Shown here one piece after another: positions 27,438 through 36,423 of a DNA stretch of 64,000 nucleotides (within the stretch, counting starts at the first letter, position 1; each line of letters begins with the position of its first letter). The notes under the pieces were generated by a model, which saw only the letters and a list, made by a program, of their open reading frames with translations, had not been told where the DNA came from and did not search any database. The stretch spans positions 1-64,000 of the forward strand of contig JAJQGB010000012.1 in assembly GCA_021200775.1 (NCBI GenBank), in the 5' to 3' direction. Origin of the DNA: Oscillospiraceae bacterium. Its GTDB lineage: Bacteria; Bacillota; Clostridia; Oscillospirales; Ruminococcaceae. The position numbers and the translations under genes are program-made.

Positions 27438-28374
27438 TGTGGACACCTCCCAGAATTCTTGCGATAAGCGAGCCGCCGTAGACGACGGGGTACTCTCTTA
27501 AAGTGAAGATTCGCCCGTCGCAGGGAGACGTGACATACTCCTCCACCCTGCCGGTCGCCGGGTCGAGAACGTCGCCGATGTGTTCGCCCTTTTTGATGTC
27601 AACCCAGTGCTCGACAGTCGGGACGAAGATTCCTGCGGCTGAGGAGTTGACGAACGAGACGTCGTGGTCGGTAGAGAGAATCGCCTTGCGGACAGGTTCC
27701 GTCTCCCCCGTCCATATGCCGATATTTTTCAAGAGGTTGAGGATTCCCTTGACAAGCTGGTCGCAATATTCTTTTGTAATCCTCATTCCGACGCCCATCT
27801 CAACAACAAGAGTTTTCGTGCCGATGGAGTTGAGGCTGTATGCAAGCGTCGATTCAAGGACGGTCGCCGAGCTGTGAACCCAGATAAAGTCCGTCCCGAG
27901 CATTTCGGCATAAGGGACTAATTCATCAGCCGTAATCTCATTAATACGCACCTGCGGAATCTCTCTGAGATAGATATTACTTGCGTGGATGTCGATGCAG
28001 ATGTCGGCGCCCTTGATGTCGTTAATGATGTCATAGGCGATGTGCTCCGCCATAGTTCCGTCGGGAGTGCCGGGGAAGATTCTGTTCATATCGAGGTCGA
28101 ACATCGGCATACCTCTTTGGATGGAGTCGACGCCCAAAGGATTCAGTGCCGGATAGATGTCGACAATCCCTTCGAGCTTCGACGACTCCCGGGTGAGAAT
28201 GTCGGCAAGCCGGGCGCAGACAAGCTGACCCTCCAGCTCATCTCCGTGTGTCCCCGTGACAATACAAGCACGCTTCTTTCTTTTCGTGGAGCGTGCCATG
28301 TTTGAAATCCGATTTTTGCGGATAACGAGATTCTCGTTCACCGCTAACGCCGCTTGGGCGATGGTTTCGAGCAT
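27430..28374 (-). CDS. Succinylglutamate desuccinylase/aspartoacylase family protein
   Basis: This 314-residue M14-like metallo-amidohydrolase would remove an acyl or amino acid group from an unknown amide substrate. Zinc ligands are visible in VTGTHGDELEG and IDIHASN, and a catalytic Glu in LVVEMGVG. DLDMNRIFPG fits the family. The C-terminal 90 residues form the usual beta-barrel domain (EHIGDVLDPATG). AAAGGA lies upstream of the ATG. It pairs with a degenerate paralogue downstream and lies one repeat element after the transglutaminase/alpha-E/ATP-grasp cassette, so it may act on that cassette's product (inference). Confidence 0.85.
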   Translation of the reverse strand: MLETIAQAALAVNENLVIRKNRISNMARSTKRKKRACIVTGTHGDELEGQLVCARLADILTRESSKLEGIVDIYPALNPLGVDSIQRGMPMFDLDMNRIFPGTPDGTMAEHIAYDIINDIKGADICIDIHASNIYLREIPQVRINEITADELVPYAEMLGTDFIWVHSSATVLESTLAYSLNSIGTKTLVVEMGVGMRITKEYCDQLVKGILNLLKNIGIWTGETEPVRKAILSTDHDVSFVNSSAAGIFVPTVEHWVDIKKGEHIGDVLDPATGRVEEYVTSPCDGRIFTLREYPVVYGGSLIARILGGVHNA

Positions 28375-28450
28375 AGGTTAAAGTCCTTTCTTTTGTGGTT
28401 AGTTGTCGCCGACTTTGTCGGCGACGCAAGTTCGGCTTTGCCGAACTTGC

Positions 28451-28595
28451 ACCCCTCAGTCTGCGCCTGCGGCGCAGCCAGCTCCCCTTGACAGGGGAGC
28501 CTATTTATATTCTTACAAAAACATCTGGAAAAGGCAGTTAGAGCCTCCCCTGTCAAGGGGAGGGGGACCGCCGCCGAAGGCGGTGGTGGAAGGGT
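28451..28595 (-). repeat. Interspersed palindromic repeat, copy 12 (reverse orientation)
   Basis: ACCCCTCAGTC..GGAAGGGT element with mini-hairpins beyond it, between the AstE-like and transglutaminase genes. Confidence 0.85.
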
Positions 28596-28662
28596 GCGAC
28601 CCCGCAGGGGTCGCTTCGACGGAAGCGACGCCAGTCGCTGGAGCCGAACATGTAGGGCGGTG

Positions 28663-29436
28663 TTATTGCGTCACGCAAGACCTCACCGTCTGCGTGGATT
28701 CGGTTATCCCCACATAGCACCCCGATTCAATCGGGCAGTCGGCGTAGTCTCTGCCGTGGCAGAGCTTTAAGTAGTGGGTGCTGATGAGGCAGTTGTTCAC
28801 GGGGTCGATTCCGTACCAGCGGGAGCCGTCGTTGACTTCCACCCATGCGTGGGTTTCGCCTTCGTTGCAGGCAAGTCCTGCTACATAGCGACAGCTGATT
28901 CCTCCCATGCGGCAGAGTGCAAGCATGATGTGGGCATAGTCCTGGCAGACGCCTTTTCCGAGAGTCAGTGCCTCTTCAGCAGTTGTATGCACATCGGTAG
29001 CGCCCTTTTCGTAAGTCATGTATTCATATAAGCAGTCGGCGAGTGCAAGCGCCCGATACAGGACATTCGACTCGGTCGGCTGGTGGGCTTCATAAAATGC
29101 AGTCAAAGCTTCTCCCGGATGAGTCAGTGGCGACTGATAGGCATACATCGGGTGCGCCTTTCCGGAAACGGTATAGCTTGATGTTATCGACGCCGTGCCT
29201 TTTACCGAAAACGAGAACTTCCCGTGCGGCTTCTCAATTCTTCCGCATAAAAGCGAGTTCCCGAAGCTGTCCCGTGAGTTCCAGATGACTCCGCCCGAAG
29301 GCTGGATAATGTATCTCGGCTCGCTGATAATCTGCCGGTCGTCGGAGAGTGGCAGGCACCGGAGAGTGAAGGAGTGCACGCTAATCGGGCTCGAAAACTC
29401 GAACTCGGTGCTGTATTCAAAACTCAGCTTCTTCAT
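28663..29436 (-). CDS. Transglutaminase-like cysteine protease
   Basis: This 257-residue protein has the N-terminal beta domain and the transglutaminase-like core of bacterial papain-fold enzymes. The likely catalytic triad is Cys in KGVCQDYAH, His in GETHAWVEV and Asp in YGIDPVNN. There is no signal peptide, so it is cytoplasmic. Its start overlaps the alpha-E gene by 20 bases. Genes of this kind form a conserved set with alpha-E and circularly permuted ATP-grasp proteins, proposed to make and cleave a peptide or amide whose identity is unknown. Confidence 0.9.
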   Translation of the reverse strand: MKKLSFEYSTEFEFSSPISVHSFTLRCLPLSDDRQIISEPRYIIQPSGGVIWNSRDSFGNSLLCGRIEKPHGKFSFSVKGTASITSSYTVSGKAHPMYAYQSPLTHPGEALTAFYEAHQPTESNVLYRALALADCLYEYMTYEKGATDVHTTAEEALTLGKGVCQDYAHIMLALCRMGGISCRYVAGLACNEGETHAWVEVNDGSRWYGIDPVNNCLISTHYLKLCHGRDYADCPIESGCYVGITESTQTVRSCVTQ

Positions 29437-30130
29437 CAGCCTTCACCTCAACAAGTCTCGAAATCAGCGCCAATGCTTCTCCCCGACAGCTTTCAATTCC
29501 CTTTCCACGTGACAACAGCTTTTCCAAGCCCTCATACGCTTCGACGTTCAGAACCGGATTGTAGACGTTCTCATACGGATGCACCAGACCCGTCATATAA
29601 TCAAATACTCTTCGTATATCTTCGTCCTTATATGACAATCTGACATACAAATCGAGCCTTTCAACAGCCTTTCCGATGTAGATTAAATCCCGTCCTTCGA
29701 GGTCCTCCATGTTGTCCTCAACGCTTCCCCAGAATGCGTACAAATCATCCTTGACGGGAAGCAGGTCATATCTTACCTTACGAGTGCCCCGAACCGACTT
29801 AAACTTGTTCAAAGCAAGCTGTAGGTAAGAAAGCGAAGAAGACTTGATAGCTTCTCTCAGAACGATTCCGTTGTCCATAGCTCTTTCGAGATTAGACCGA
29901 AGCGAGTTCGGGTCGGTCTTGTCGAAAAGATACCTGTCGAAGAAGTCGTTGTCGTCCGTATAGATGTTCGGTGCGCCGATTTTTTCGAGATATTTGACAT
30001 ACGAGTCCTTGTCGACGTCAATCATCAGGTCAAAATAGTTAAAAAATGAATCGAGAGTCGTGAAGACACGCTCAGTGTATCTTCCAAGCCAATATAAATT
30101 GGAACCGTTTAATCTTGTGATAGTACCCAT
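29417..30130 (-). CDS. Alpha-E domain protein (DUF403)
   Basis: A 237-residue, largely helical protein with the family's opening signature NLYWLGRYTERV near residue 11. The biochemical role of alpha-E proteins is not known. They occur next to the circularly permuted ATP-grasp protein that also precedes it here. It overlaps the ATP-grasp gene by 22 bases and the transglutaminase gene by 20 bases, so the three are tightly coupled. Confidence 0.9.
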   Translation of the reverse strand: MGTITRLNGSNLYWLGRYTERVFTTLDSFFNYFDLMIDVDKDSYVKYLEKIGAPNIYTDDNDFFDRYLFDKTDPNSLRSNLERAMDNGIVLREAIKSSSLSYLQLALNKFKSVRGTRKVRYDLLPVKDDLYAFWGSVEDNMEDLEGRDLIYIGKAVERLDLYVRLSYKDEDIRRVFDYMTGLVHPYENVYNPVLNVEAYEGLEKLLSRGKGIESCRGEALALISRLVEVKADEEAEF

Positions 30131-31428
30131 GTGTCTTTAAAGCCTCCTCCTTGCGATGAATTTACTACGAACGAATCAGGATTGCGGGAAAATCTCGTCA
30201 ATCCGCTTGCCCAGACTTTTGTGGTTTCTCCCGAAAGGACGAATGCACGCAAATCGGCTTTGCGGGGAACCGTCGTCCCGTCGTCGCTTAAAATGTCCAG
30301 ATCTATGAAGTCGATTACTTCCTGAGCTATGAAGCGTCTTGATTGCTCGGTGATGAGAGTCCGCCACTCGGCAAGCTGTTCCTTCGTCATATCCCGACCG
30401 AACACGACTCCATATCCCCCGGCTTCCGAAACGTCCTTTACAACCAGCGTTTCGAGATGGTCTAAAACATACTTTCTGTCCTCTTCATAGAACGGAAGAT
30501 ATGTCGGGGCGTTCTTTAAGATAGGCTCTTCGCCCAAGTAATACTTAATCATCTTCGGGACGAAGTAGTAGATGCCCTTGTCGTCCGCAACGCCGTTGCC
30601 GGGTGCGTTCATGATTGCGACGTTTCCGGCTCTGTAGGCGTCCATGATGTGCGGAACACCGATAAGCGATTCGGGCACAAAGGTCATCGGGTCTAGATAC
30701 TCATCCGAAATTCGTCTGTAAACCGTTCCGACACGGGTTCTTCCGCCCTGATAGTCACGCATGTAGAGGATGTTGTTCTCAACAAACAGGTCGCTGTTCT
30801 GAACGAGCACAGCGCCGGTTCTCTCAGCGAGATATGAGTGCTCGAAATAGGCAGCATTATAGCGTCCGGGAGTGAGAATTACATTGATTCCTCCGCAGTT
30901 GACGCTGTCCATCGTGTCTTTGAGTAAAGAAGCATAGTTCCGGTTGTCGACGACAGAGACGTTGTGGAAGACATCCGGGCTTGTCATTCTGCATAATTCC
31001 CTAGCAATTAAGGGATAAGAAGCTCCCGACGGAATACGCAAATTATCTTCGAGAATGTACCAAGTGCCATCTTTGGCTTGCACCAAATCAATGCCGGAAA
31101 TGTGGCTGTAGACGCCGTGGGAGGGAGTGACTCCTTCGCACTGCGGCAGATACCCTTTCGATATGTAGACAAAGTCGGCAGGGATAATTCCGTCCTTGAT
31201 GATTTTCTTTTCGGAATAGATGTCCTTCAGAAACAGGTTCAGGGCATCAACACGCTGGATAAGTCCCTTTTCCATATCCTGAAAGTCCGACTTTGTGATG
31301 ATTCGTGGGATAGCGTCGAACGGGAAGAGCTGTTCCTTGAAGACGCCGTTTTTATAGATTCCGAACTTCACGCCATACCGGGCAAGAAGCTCGTTGATTT
31401 CACGTGTGTTGGCAACTGGGGTGTTCAT
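30109..31428 (-). CDS. Circularly permuted ATP-grasp protein
   Basis: The 439-residue protein belongs to the circularly permuted ATP-grasp family (DUF404/DUF407), predicted to form an amide bond between a carboxylate and an amine using ATP. Visible landmarks are VQAKDGTWYILEDNLRIPSG, NAPGNGVADDKGIYYFVP and VLKDVSEAGGYGV-like VVKDVSEAGGYGVV. I chose the ATG at 31428, seven bases after GGAGG. Another ATG two codons earlier lies one base from the ribosome site and is unlikely. It is the first gene of the cassette. The substrate is unknown. Confidence 0.9.
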   Translation of the reverse strand: MNTPVANTREINELLARYGVKFGIYKNGVFKEQLFPFDAIPRIITKSDFQDMEKGLIQRVDALNLFLKDIYSEKKIIKDGIIPADFVYISKGYLPQCEGVTPSHGVYSHISGIDLVQAKDGTWYILEDNLRIPSGASYPLIARELCRMTSPDVFHNVSVVDNRNYASLLKDTMDSVNCGGINVILTPGRYNAAYFEHSYLAERTGAVLVQNSDLFVENNILYMRDYQGGRTRVGTVYRRISDEYLDPMTFVPESLIGVPHIMDAYRAGNVAIMNAPGNGVADDKGIYYFVPKMIKYYLGEEPILKNAPTYLPFYEEDRKYVLDHLETLVVKDVSEAGGYGVVFGRDMTKEQLAEWRTLITEQSRRFIAQEVIDFIDLDILSDDGTTVPRKADLRAFVLSGETTKVWASGLTRFSRNPDSFVVNSSQGGGFKDTWVLSQD

Positions 31429-31440
31429 ATTCATTCCTCC

Positions 31441-31472
31441 AATGTAAAATGTACAATGTACAATGTACAATG
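31441..31472. repeat. TGTACAAT short repeat cluster
   Basis: Four ATGTACA/ATGTAAA units just upstream of the ATP-grasp ribosome site. The same motif brackets the pyrB-purE gap. Confidence 0.6.
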
Positions 31473-31510
31473 AGTGTGTCGGCTTAGCCGACGTTTTTTT
31501 GCAAAAATGC

Positions 31511-31537
31511 AAAAAGACGCCCAAACAATTGGACGCC
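31511..31537 (-). terminator. Intrinsic terminator or attenuator in the ATP-grasp leader
   Basis: On the minus strand GGCGTCCAA..TTGGGCGTC forms a nine-pair stem followed by TTTTT. It either ends transcription from the activase gene upstream or, if the promoter at 31553-31581 is used, acts as an attenuator before the ATP-grasp gene. Confidence 0.6.
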
Positions 31538-31552
31538 TTTGCCACTGTATTA

Positions 31553-31581
31553 AGAATAACACACTAAAGTAGAAAAATCAA
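31553..31581 (-). promoter_or_regulatory. Possible promoter of the ATP-grasp cassette
   Basis: On the minus strand TTGATT (31576-31581), 17 bases, and TATTCT (31553-31558). Both hexamers match only four of six consensus bases. The 466-bp gap 31429-31894 holds this site, the terminator, short repeats and repeat copy 13. Confidence 0.35.
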
Positions 31582-31700
31582 TGGTGAATTTTGGACAAAG
31601 ATTTACGGTATAAAACCCGATGGTTTGTGCAGACTTTCGGGAACGCTGAGGCAGTTCGGCTCCGCCGAACTGCGCTATTTTCAGCTTCGCTGAAAATAGC

Positions 31701-31818
31701 ACCTCTCAGTCGCCTTCGGCGCCAGCTCCCCTTAGTAAGGGGAGCCATAATTACGCTAATCTAAGCCTCCCCTGTCAAGGGGAGGGGGACCGCCGGCGAA
31801 GCCGGTGGTGGAGGGGTG
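31701..31818 (-). repeat. Interspersed palindromic repeat, copy 13 (reverse orientation)
   Basis: ACCTCTCAGTC..GGAGGGGT, shorter in the middle than most copies. It is flanked on the right by three perfect mini-hairpins (for example TTTCAGGCTTCGCCTGAAA). It is the last copy I found; none is visible from 32 to 64 kb. Confidence 0.8.
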
Positions 31819-31894
31819 CGATTTCAGGCTTCGCCTGAAATCGCTTCGGCGGAGGAGGCAACGCCTCCGTAGCCGAACACGTAACGCCGACGTT

Positions 31895-34800
31895 CTACCC
31901 ATTATTCATGATGAGCATCTGCAACCTATTCTCCACATTTGCCAAACTCGTATCCGGGTCTAAATCGAGTGGGAGGATGGAGATGTCCGGGTGCTTGTCT
32001 TTGAGGCTCTTGATGACTCCCCTGCCGCAGATGTGGTTCGGGAGACAGCCGAAGGGCTGGAGAATGATGAACGACTTGACGCCCTTTTCGGCATAGTGGT
32101 CTATCTCCGCCGCCATCAGCCAGCCTTCGCCACAGCTGAGGGTCTTCGGAATTATGTCGCTGACCGAATCGTAGAGCTTATTGGGCGACAGCACTTTCTC
32201 ATAAAGCGGGTGCCGGACGGCAACTTTCTCCAATTTGTCCTGGACATAGTTGAAGAGGAAGTCGACGGCGAACGGGTACGGGAAGATGTTAGCCTTGTAG
32301 TCGCTGATTTCGCTCATTGTGGCTAAAAAGTCTTTTCTCAGCTGGTCGGTGACTCTCGGGAAGACCGCTTCCATGCCGTTTGATTCAAGATACCTTTCAA
32401 TATGGAAGTTCGAGCCGGGATGGTATGTAACTAAAAGTTCTCCCGTGACGAATACTCTCGGCTTCAGGTTAGTTCTGTCATACGGAATCTTTGCCATATC
32501 GTCGATTGTTTCCGGGAAGACTCGCCGGGCTTCTTTGATGCTCTTTTTGATGCCGTCGGCAAGCTTATTGATGCAGGACATATAGACCCTGTCCGTCTCG
32601 CCGGGGTTGATTTCATAGGGACGAATCTTTCGGGCTAAATCTGTCAGAATATCCATCATCATGAATACCCAGACGGCTTCTAAGACGGCGCTGACTCCTA
32701 AAAGGAACACTCCCGGGTGCATGTCTTTTGAATCTCCACCGTCGGTTGTTAAGATTGGAACTTCGGTGAAGCCTGCGCTGTCCAAGCCTTTACGAAGAAG
32801 TCCGGCATAGTGGGACATACGGCAGTCGCACTGGAACTTTACCATGCCGACTGCGACTTCGTCCTGCTTGTAGTTGCCCTTTTGCAATTCGCCGATAAGC
32901 TCGCCGATTACCATCTGGCAAGGGAAGCAGATGTCGTTGTGGACATACTTTTTGCCGAGGGCGATTTCGTTCGGTCCGCCGACTGGAATCGTCTTCACCA
33001 TGAAGCCTTCCTTTTCGCAGATGGCTTGCAGGAGTATCGAGACTTCTTCGGATATATTGGGGATAAGAAGCGTTCTTATCTTCTTGTCTTTCTTATAGAA
33101 CTTCGCCGGGCTCGGCTCAGGCAAAGGCTTTGGCGGGTTGTCGAGGTGAAGATTTCTTCTTATATCGACCGTTTCGATGAACGACTGGACACGGATTCCG
33201 AGAGACCCGGAAGCGTCGCTTTCGTCAATCTTTAGTATCAGCGGCGGCTTTTCGCTTGTGGTAGTCATAATCCGGATGATTTCGTCCGACAGAATTGCGT
33301 CGTGCCCGCAACCGAAGCTGACGAGCTGGACATATTCGAGCTCCGGCTCACGTGCGGCGATGACTGCCGAAGCAAGCATACGTGTGTGGAAGTCGTTTGT
33401 GATTTCGGCTCTTGTGTTGTGCAAATCCACTTCGTTCAAGCCCGGAAGGCTGTCCGCAGTCAGGACTGGAACGCCCTTCTCAGTGAACTTTTTGGATATA
33501 TCGTGGCTTATAAATCTATCTGTGTGATATGGTCTGCCAGCCAGAACCACGGCGAACTTGCCTTCACGCTTGACTTCCGCCATAATCTCCGTGGCTCTGT
33601 CAGTAAGAGTCTTACGGAAAAGTTTTATTGCGGCTTCAGCCTGAGTGAAAGCCTGCTCGGCTTCTTTGTCTGAAGCTCCAAGCTCCTTGACGGCATATTC
33701 GCAAATCTGGGTGTGGCGGTTCTTCTCTGAGAACCAGTGGAAAATCGGGGTGTCGAAGACGACGCCGTACCGTTCGGCAGGGTTCTGCGAATTTTTCACG
33801 ACCATCGGGTAGCCCTGGACGACTGAGCAGACATACGGGCTCTGCTTGTCGACGCCTTCCGGAGGCATGTGCATAACATAGGGCATGAAGATTCTGTCGG
33901 CGCCCTTTTTTGCCAAATCGGCTATGTGCCCGTGCGCAAGCTTTGCCGGGAAGCAGATTGTGTCGGACGCAACGAACGAGATTCCACTTTCGTAGATATT
34001 TCTCGAACTTGGCGAGGAGAACTTGACTTTATACCCCAAAGCTTTAAAGAAAGTGCTCCAGAAGGGCATACTGTCCCAAAACTCCAAAACCCGTGGAAGT
34101 CCGACGGTGATGTTCTTATCTTCACGAACCGGTGTGAAATCGTAGTCTTTGAATAGCAGTTTTTCACGCTCGATGAACATGTCGGGCGCCTTTTTCGGCT
34201 TTTCAAGCGGTTCTGAACCTTCAAGCTCTGCTCCACGTTCGCATCTGTTTCCGGTTACCCATGCTCTACCGGAAGAGAATCTTGTAATAGTGCGCTTGCA
34301 GTGGTTTGCGCAGTGCGGGCATATGGCGCCCGTTTCGGTGGTATAATCGAAATTCCTGACGGCGTCAAGACCGATGAAGTGGGTTTCGCCTTTCATCTTG
34401 CGCCTTGTAAGAATCGCCGCACCGACTGCTCCCATCTCGCCAGGGTACGGCGAAAGAGTGACGTTTTTGCCTAAGTAATCTTCAATCGCCTTCAGAACGG
34501 CGAAGTTTCTGAAAGTTCCGCCCTGGACGACGACACGTGAACCCAGCTCGTCGGTATTCGAAATTCGGACGACTTTTGTAAATACGTTTTCGATAATCGA
34601 CCGGCAGAGACCAGCCATTATGTCGTCCGGGAGCTTGCCATTACGCTGTTCATTTATAATAGTGCTGTTCATGAAGACGGTGCAACGGCTTCCGAGGTGT
34701 GCCGGGTGCTCAGACCTGAACGCCGATTCGGCGATGTCTTCGACTTTGATGCCTAAAGAGGACGCAAAGTTCTCTAAGAAAGACCCACAGCCGGAAGAGC

Positions 34801-36199
34801 AAGCCTCGTTAAGAGTCATATTCGTGATGACTCCGTTTTTCAGCCAGATAGCCTTCATGTCCTGACCGCCGATGTCGAGAAGGAAGTCGGCGTCGGGGAA
34901 ATATTTAAGACAGCCCTGCGAATGGGCTACCGTCTCAACAATGTGATAGTCGGCGTTGAAGGCGCTTGCGAAGAGCTGTTCGCCATAGCCGGTGGTGCCG
35001 ACGCCCAGGACTTCGAGCCTGATTCCCTGCTCAGAGTATTTGTCTTCGAGGTCTGAAAGCCCTTTGCAGATGACACGAAGCGGCTCGCCGTTGTTGTTTG
35101 AATAGAACCGGTCGACGATTCTCTCGTGCTCGTCCATGAGAACCAATTTCGACGTCGTGCTTCCCGAGTCGATGCCGATATAAACACGAAGAACGCCATT
35201 CTCAGTTATGGGGGTGTCTAATTCTCTTAATTCTGCATTATGCCTTGATTCAAACTCTTCCCTGTCGGCAGAATTTTTAAAGAACGGCGGTGCGGATTCG
35301 CCTGCTCCGAAATCGTCTTTAGCCGATTCAAGCCTCGAAATAAGCTCTTCAGCCGTGACGAACTCGTCCCCGGAAAGCTTTTCTGCCGCAATCGCAGTGC
35401 CATAGGCGACTATCGTCTCCGGGTGCTCGGGGATTACTATATCAGATTCGGTTAAATTAAGCCTTTCGGCGAAAACTTTTATAAGTGTGGGATTGAATGT
35501 AAGCGGTCCGCCCTCGAAGATTATAGGTGCTTTGAGTTCCAAACCCTGTGAAAGTCCGCCGATGGTCTGCTTTGCGATGGCGTGGAAGCTTGACAGTGCG
35601 ATGTCTTCCCTCTTTGCGCCCTGAATCAGAAGCGGCTGGATGTCCGTCTTTGCGAAGACGCCGCAACGTCCGGAAATGTCGAAAACTGTCGTGCCCTTTT
35701 CCGCAAGCGACTCGAACTCCTCGGTCTTGACGCCTAAGAGCTTTGCAATCTCGTCGATGAATGCGCCCGTTCCGCCGGCACAGCTTCCGTTCATTCGCAT
35801 GTCGGAAGTCATCAGCTCTCCTGTGTGCTCGTCCTTGTGGAAGAATACCACCTTTGCGTCCTGACCGCCGAGCTCGATTGCAGTTCTGACGTCAGGGTAA
35901 AGCTTCTTGACCGCCGCCGCATTGGCGACGACCTCCTGGATAAACTGAATCCCCGCCGCTTCCGCAACCGGTTTTCCGCCCGAGCCGCAGACCGCCGCAC
36001 GGAATTTTGTCCCGGGGAACACTTCCGAAACTTCTTTTAACAGCCCGATTGCCGTCTCACGCTGGCGGGCGTTATGCCTTGTGTATCGTGAAAATAAAAC
36101 TTCGTCCGAATCGGGATTTTTTACAACGACCTTGACGGTTGTCGACCCGACGTCGATTCCCAGAAGAAGTGCTTTTTCTATAGGAACTGTAACTGTCAA
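31895..36199 (-). CDS. Fused 2-hydroxyacyl-CoA dehydratase activase-type protein
   Basis: A very large (1434-residue) protein with two BadF/BcrA-type ATPase domains in tandem: LLGIDVGSTTVKVVV with NGSCAGGTGAF in the first, and YIGIDSGSTTSKLVLMD with EACSSGCGSF in the second. The conserved Cys are those that hold the [4Fe-4S] cluster in dehydratase activators. The C-terminal half is the associated DUF2229-like and dehydratase-subunit-like region (CFPCQMVIGEL). Single-chain proteins of this kind are common in anaerobes but their substrate is unknown. I prefer the TTG at 36199 because GGAGG lies seven bases upstream. The ATG at 36238 has no ribosome site. A TTGACA promoter is at 36330-36358. Confidence 0.9.
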   Translation of the reverse strand: MTVTVPIEKALLLGIDVGSTTVKVVVKNPDSDEVLFSRYTRHNARQRETAIGLLKEVSEVFPGTKFRAAVCGSGGKPVAEAAGIQFIQEVVANAAAVKKLYPDVRTAIELGGQDAKVVFFHKDEHTGELMTSDMRMNGSCAGGTGAFIDEIAKLLGVKTEEFESLAEKGTTVFDISGRCGVFAKTDIQPLLIQGAKREDIALSSFHAIAKQTIGGLSQGLELKAPIIFEGGPLTFNPTLIKVFAERLNLTESDIVIPEHPETIVAYGTAIAAEKLSGDEFVTAEELISRLESAKDDFGAGESAPPFFKNSADREEFESRHNAELRELDTPITENGVLRVYIGIDSGSTTSKLVLMDEHERIVDRFYSNNNGEPLRVICKGLSDLEDKYSEQGIRLEVLGVGTTGYGEQLFASAFNADYHIVETVAHSQGCLKYFPDADFLLDIGGQDMKAIWLKNGVITNMTLNEACSSGCGSFLENFASSLGIKVEDIAESAFRSEHPAHLGSRCTVFMNSTIINEQRNGKLPDDIMAGLCRSIIENVFTKVVRISNTDELGSRVVVQGGTFRNFAVLKAIEDYLGKNVTLSPYPGEMGAVGAAILTRRKMKGETHFIGLDAVRNFDYTTETGAICPHCANHCKRTITRFSSGRAWVTGNRCERGAELEGSEPLEKPKKAPDMFIEREKLLFKDYDFTPVREDKNITVGLPRVLEFWDSMPFWSTFFKALGYKVKFSSPSSRNIYESGISFVASDTICFPAKLAHGHIADLAKKGADRIFMPYVMHMPPEGVDKQSPYVCSVVQGYPMVVKNSQNPAERYGVVFDTPIFHWFSEKNRHTQICEYAVKELGASDKEAEQAFTQAEAAIKLFRKTLTDRATEIMAEVKREGKFAVVLAGRPYHTDRFISHDISKKFTEKGVPVLTADSLPGLNEVDLHNTRAEITNDFHTRMLASAVIAAREPELEYVQLVSFGCGHDAILSDEIIRIMTTTSEKPPLILKIDESDASGSLGIRVQSFIETVDIRRNLHLDNPPKPLPEPSPAKFYKKDKKIRTLLIPNISEEVSILLQAICEKEGFMVKTIPVGGPNEIALGKKYVHNDICFPCQMVIGELIGELQKGNYKQDEVAVGMVKFQCDCRMSHYAGLLRKGLDSAGFTEVPILTTDGGDSKDMHPGVFLLGVSAVLEAVWVFMMMDILTDLARKIRPYEINPGETDRVYMSCINKLADGIKKSIKEARRVFPETIDDMAKIPYDRTNLKPRVFVTGELLVTYHPGSNFHIERYLESNGMEAVFPRVTDQLRKDFLATMSEISDYKANIFPYPFAVDFLFNYVQDKLEKVAVRHPLYEKVLSPNKLYDSVSDIIPKTLSCGEGWLMAAEIDHYAEKGVKSFIILQPFGCLPNHICGRGVIKSLKDKHPDISILPLDLDPDTSLANVENRLQMLIMNNG

Positions 36200-36329
36200 C
36201 CTTATTCCTCCAAAAAATGCCCCGTCGAACGGAGCCATTCAAGCCGCCCGAGGGCGAAATATCCAACAGTTGTCGAATTATTGTCGGACTATTTTAATCA
36301 TAAATCGACACTATCCGACTTTGAGAGTT

Positions 36330-36358
36330 ATTTTATCACATCACATCGGCGATGTCAA
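36330..36358 (-). promoter_or_regulatory. Promoter of the activase gene
   Basis: On the minus strand TTGACA (36353-36358), 17 bases, and TAAAAT (36330-36335). The 130-base leader contains a GTCGGA..TCCGAC inverted repeat just downstream of the -10. Confidence 0.65.
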
Positions 36359-36379
36359 GGTTACAGGTTTGGGTTCGTG

Positions 36380-36408
36380 GGAAAAAGAAGCCCCCGTTTC
36401 CGGGGGCT
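36380..36408 (-). terminator. Intrinsic terminator of the second 52-residue gene
   Basis: On the minus strand AGCCCCCG-GAAA-CGGGGGCT is a perfect eight-pair stem followed by TCTTTTT, 16 bases after the stop codon at 36424. Confidence 0.85.
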
Positions 36409-36423
36409 GGCGCGGCTTCAGAT

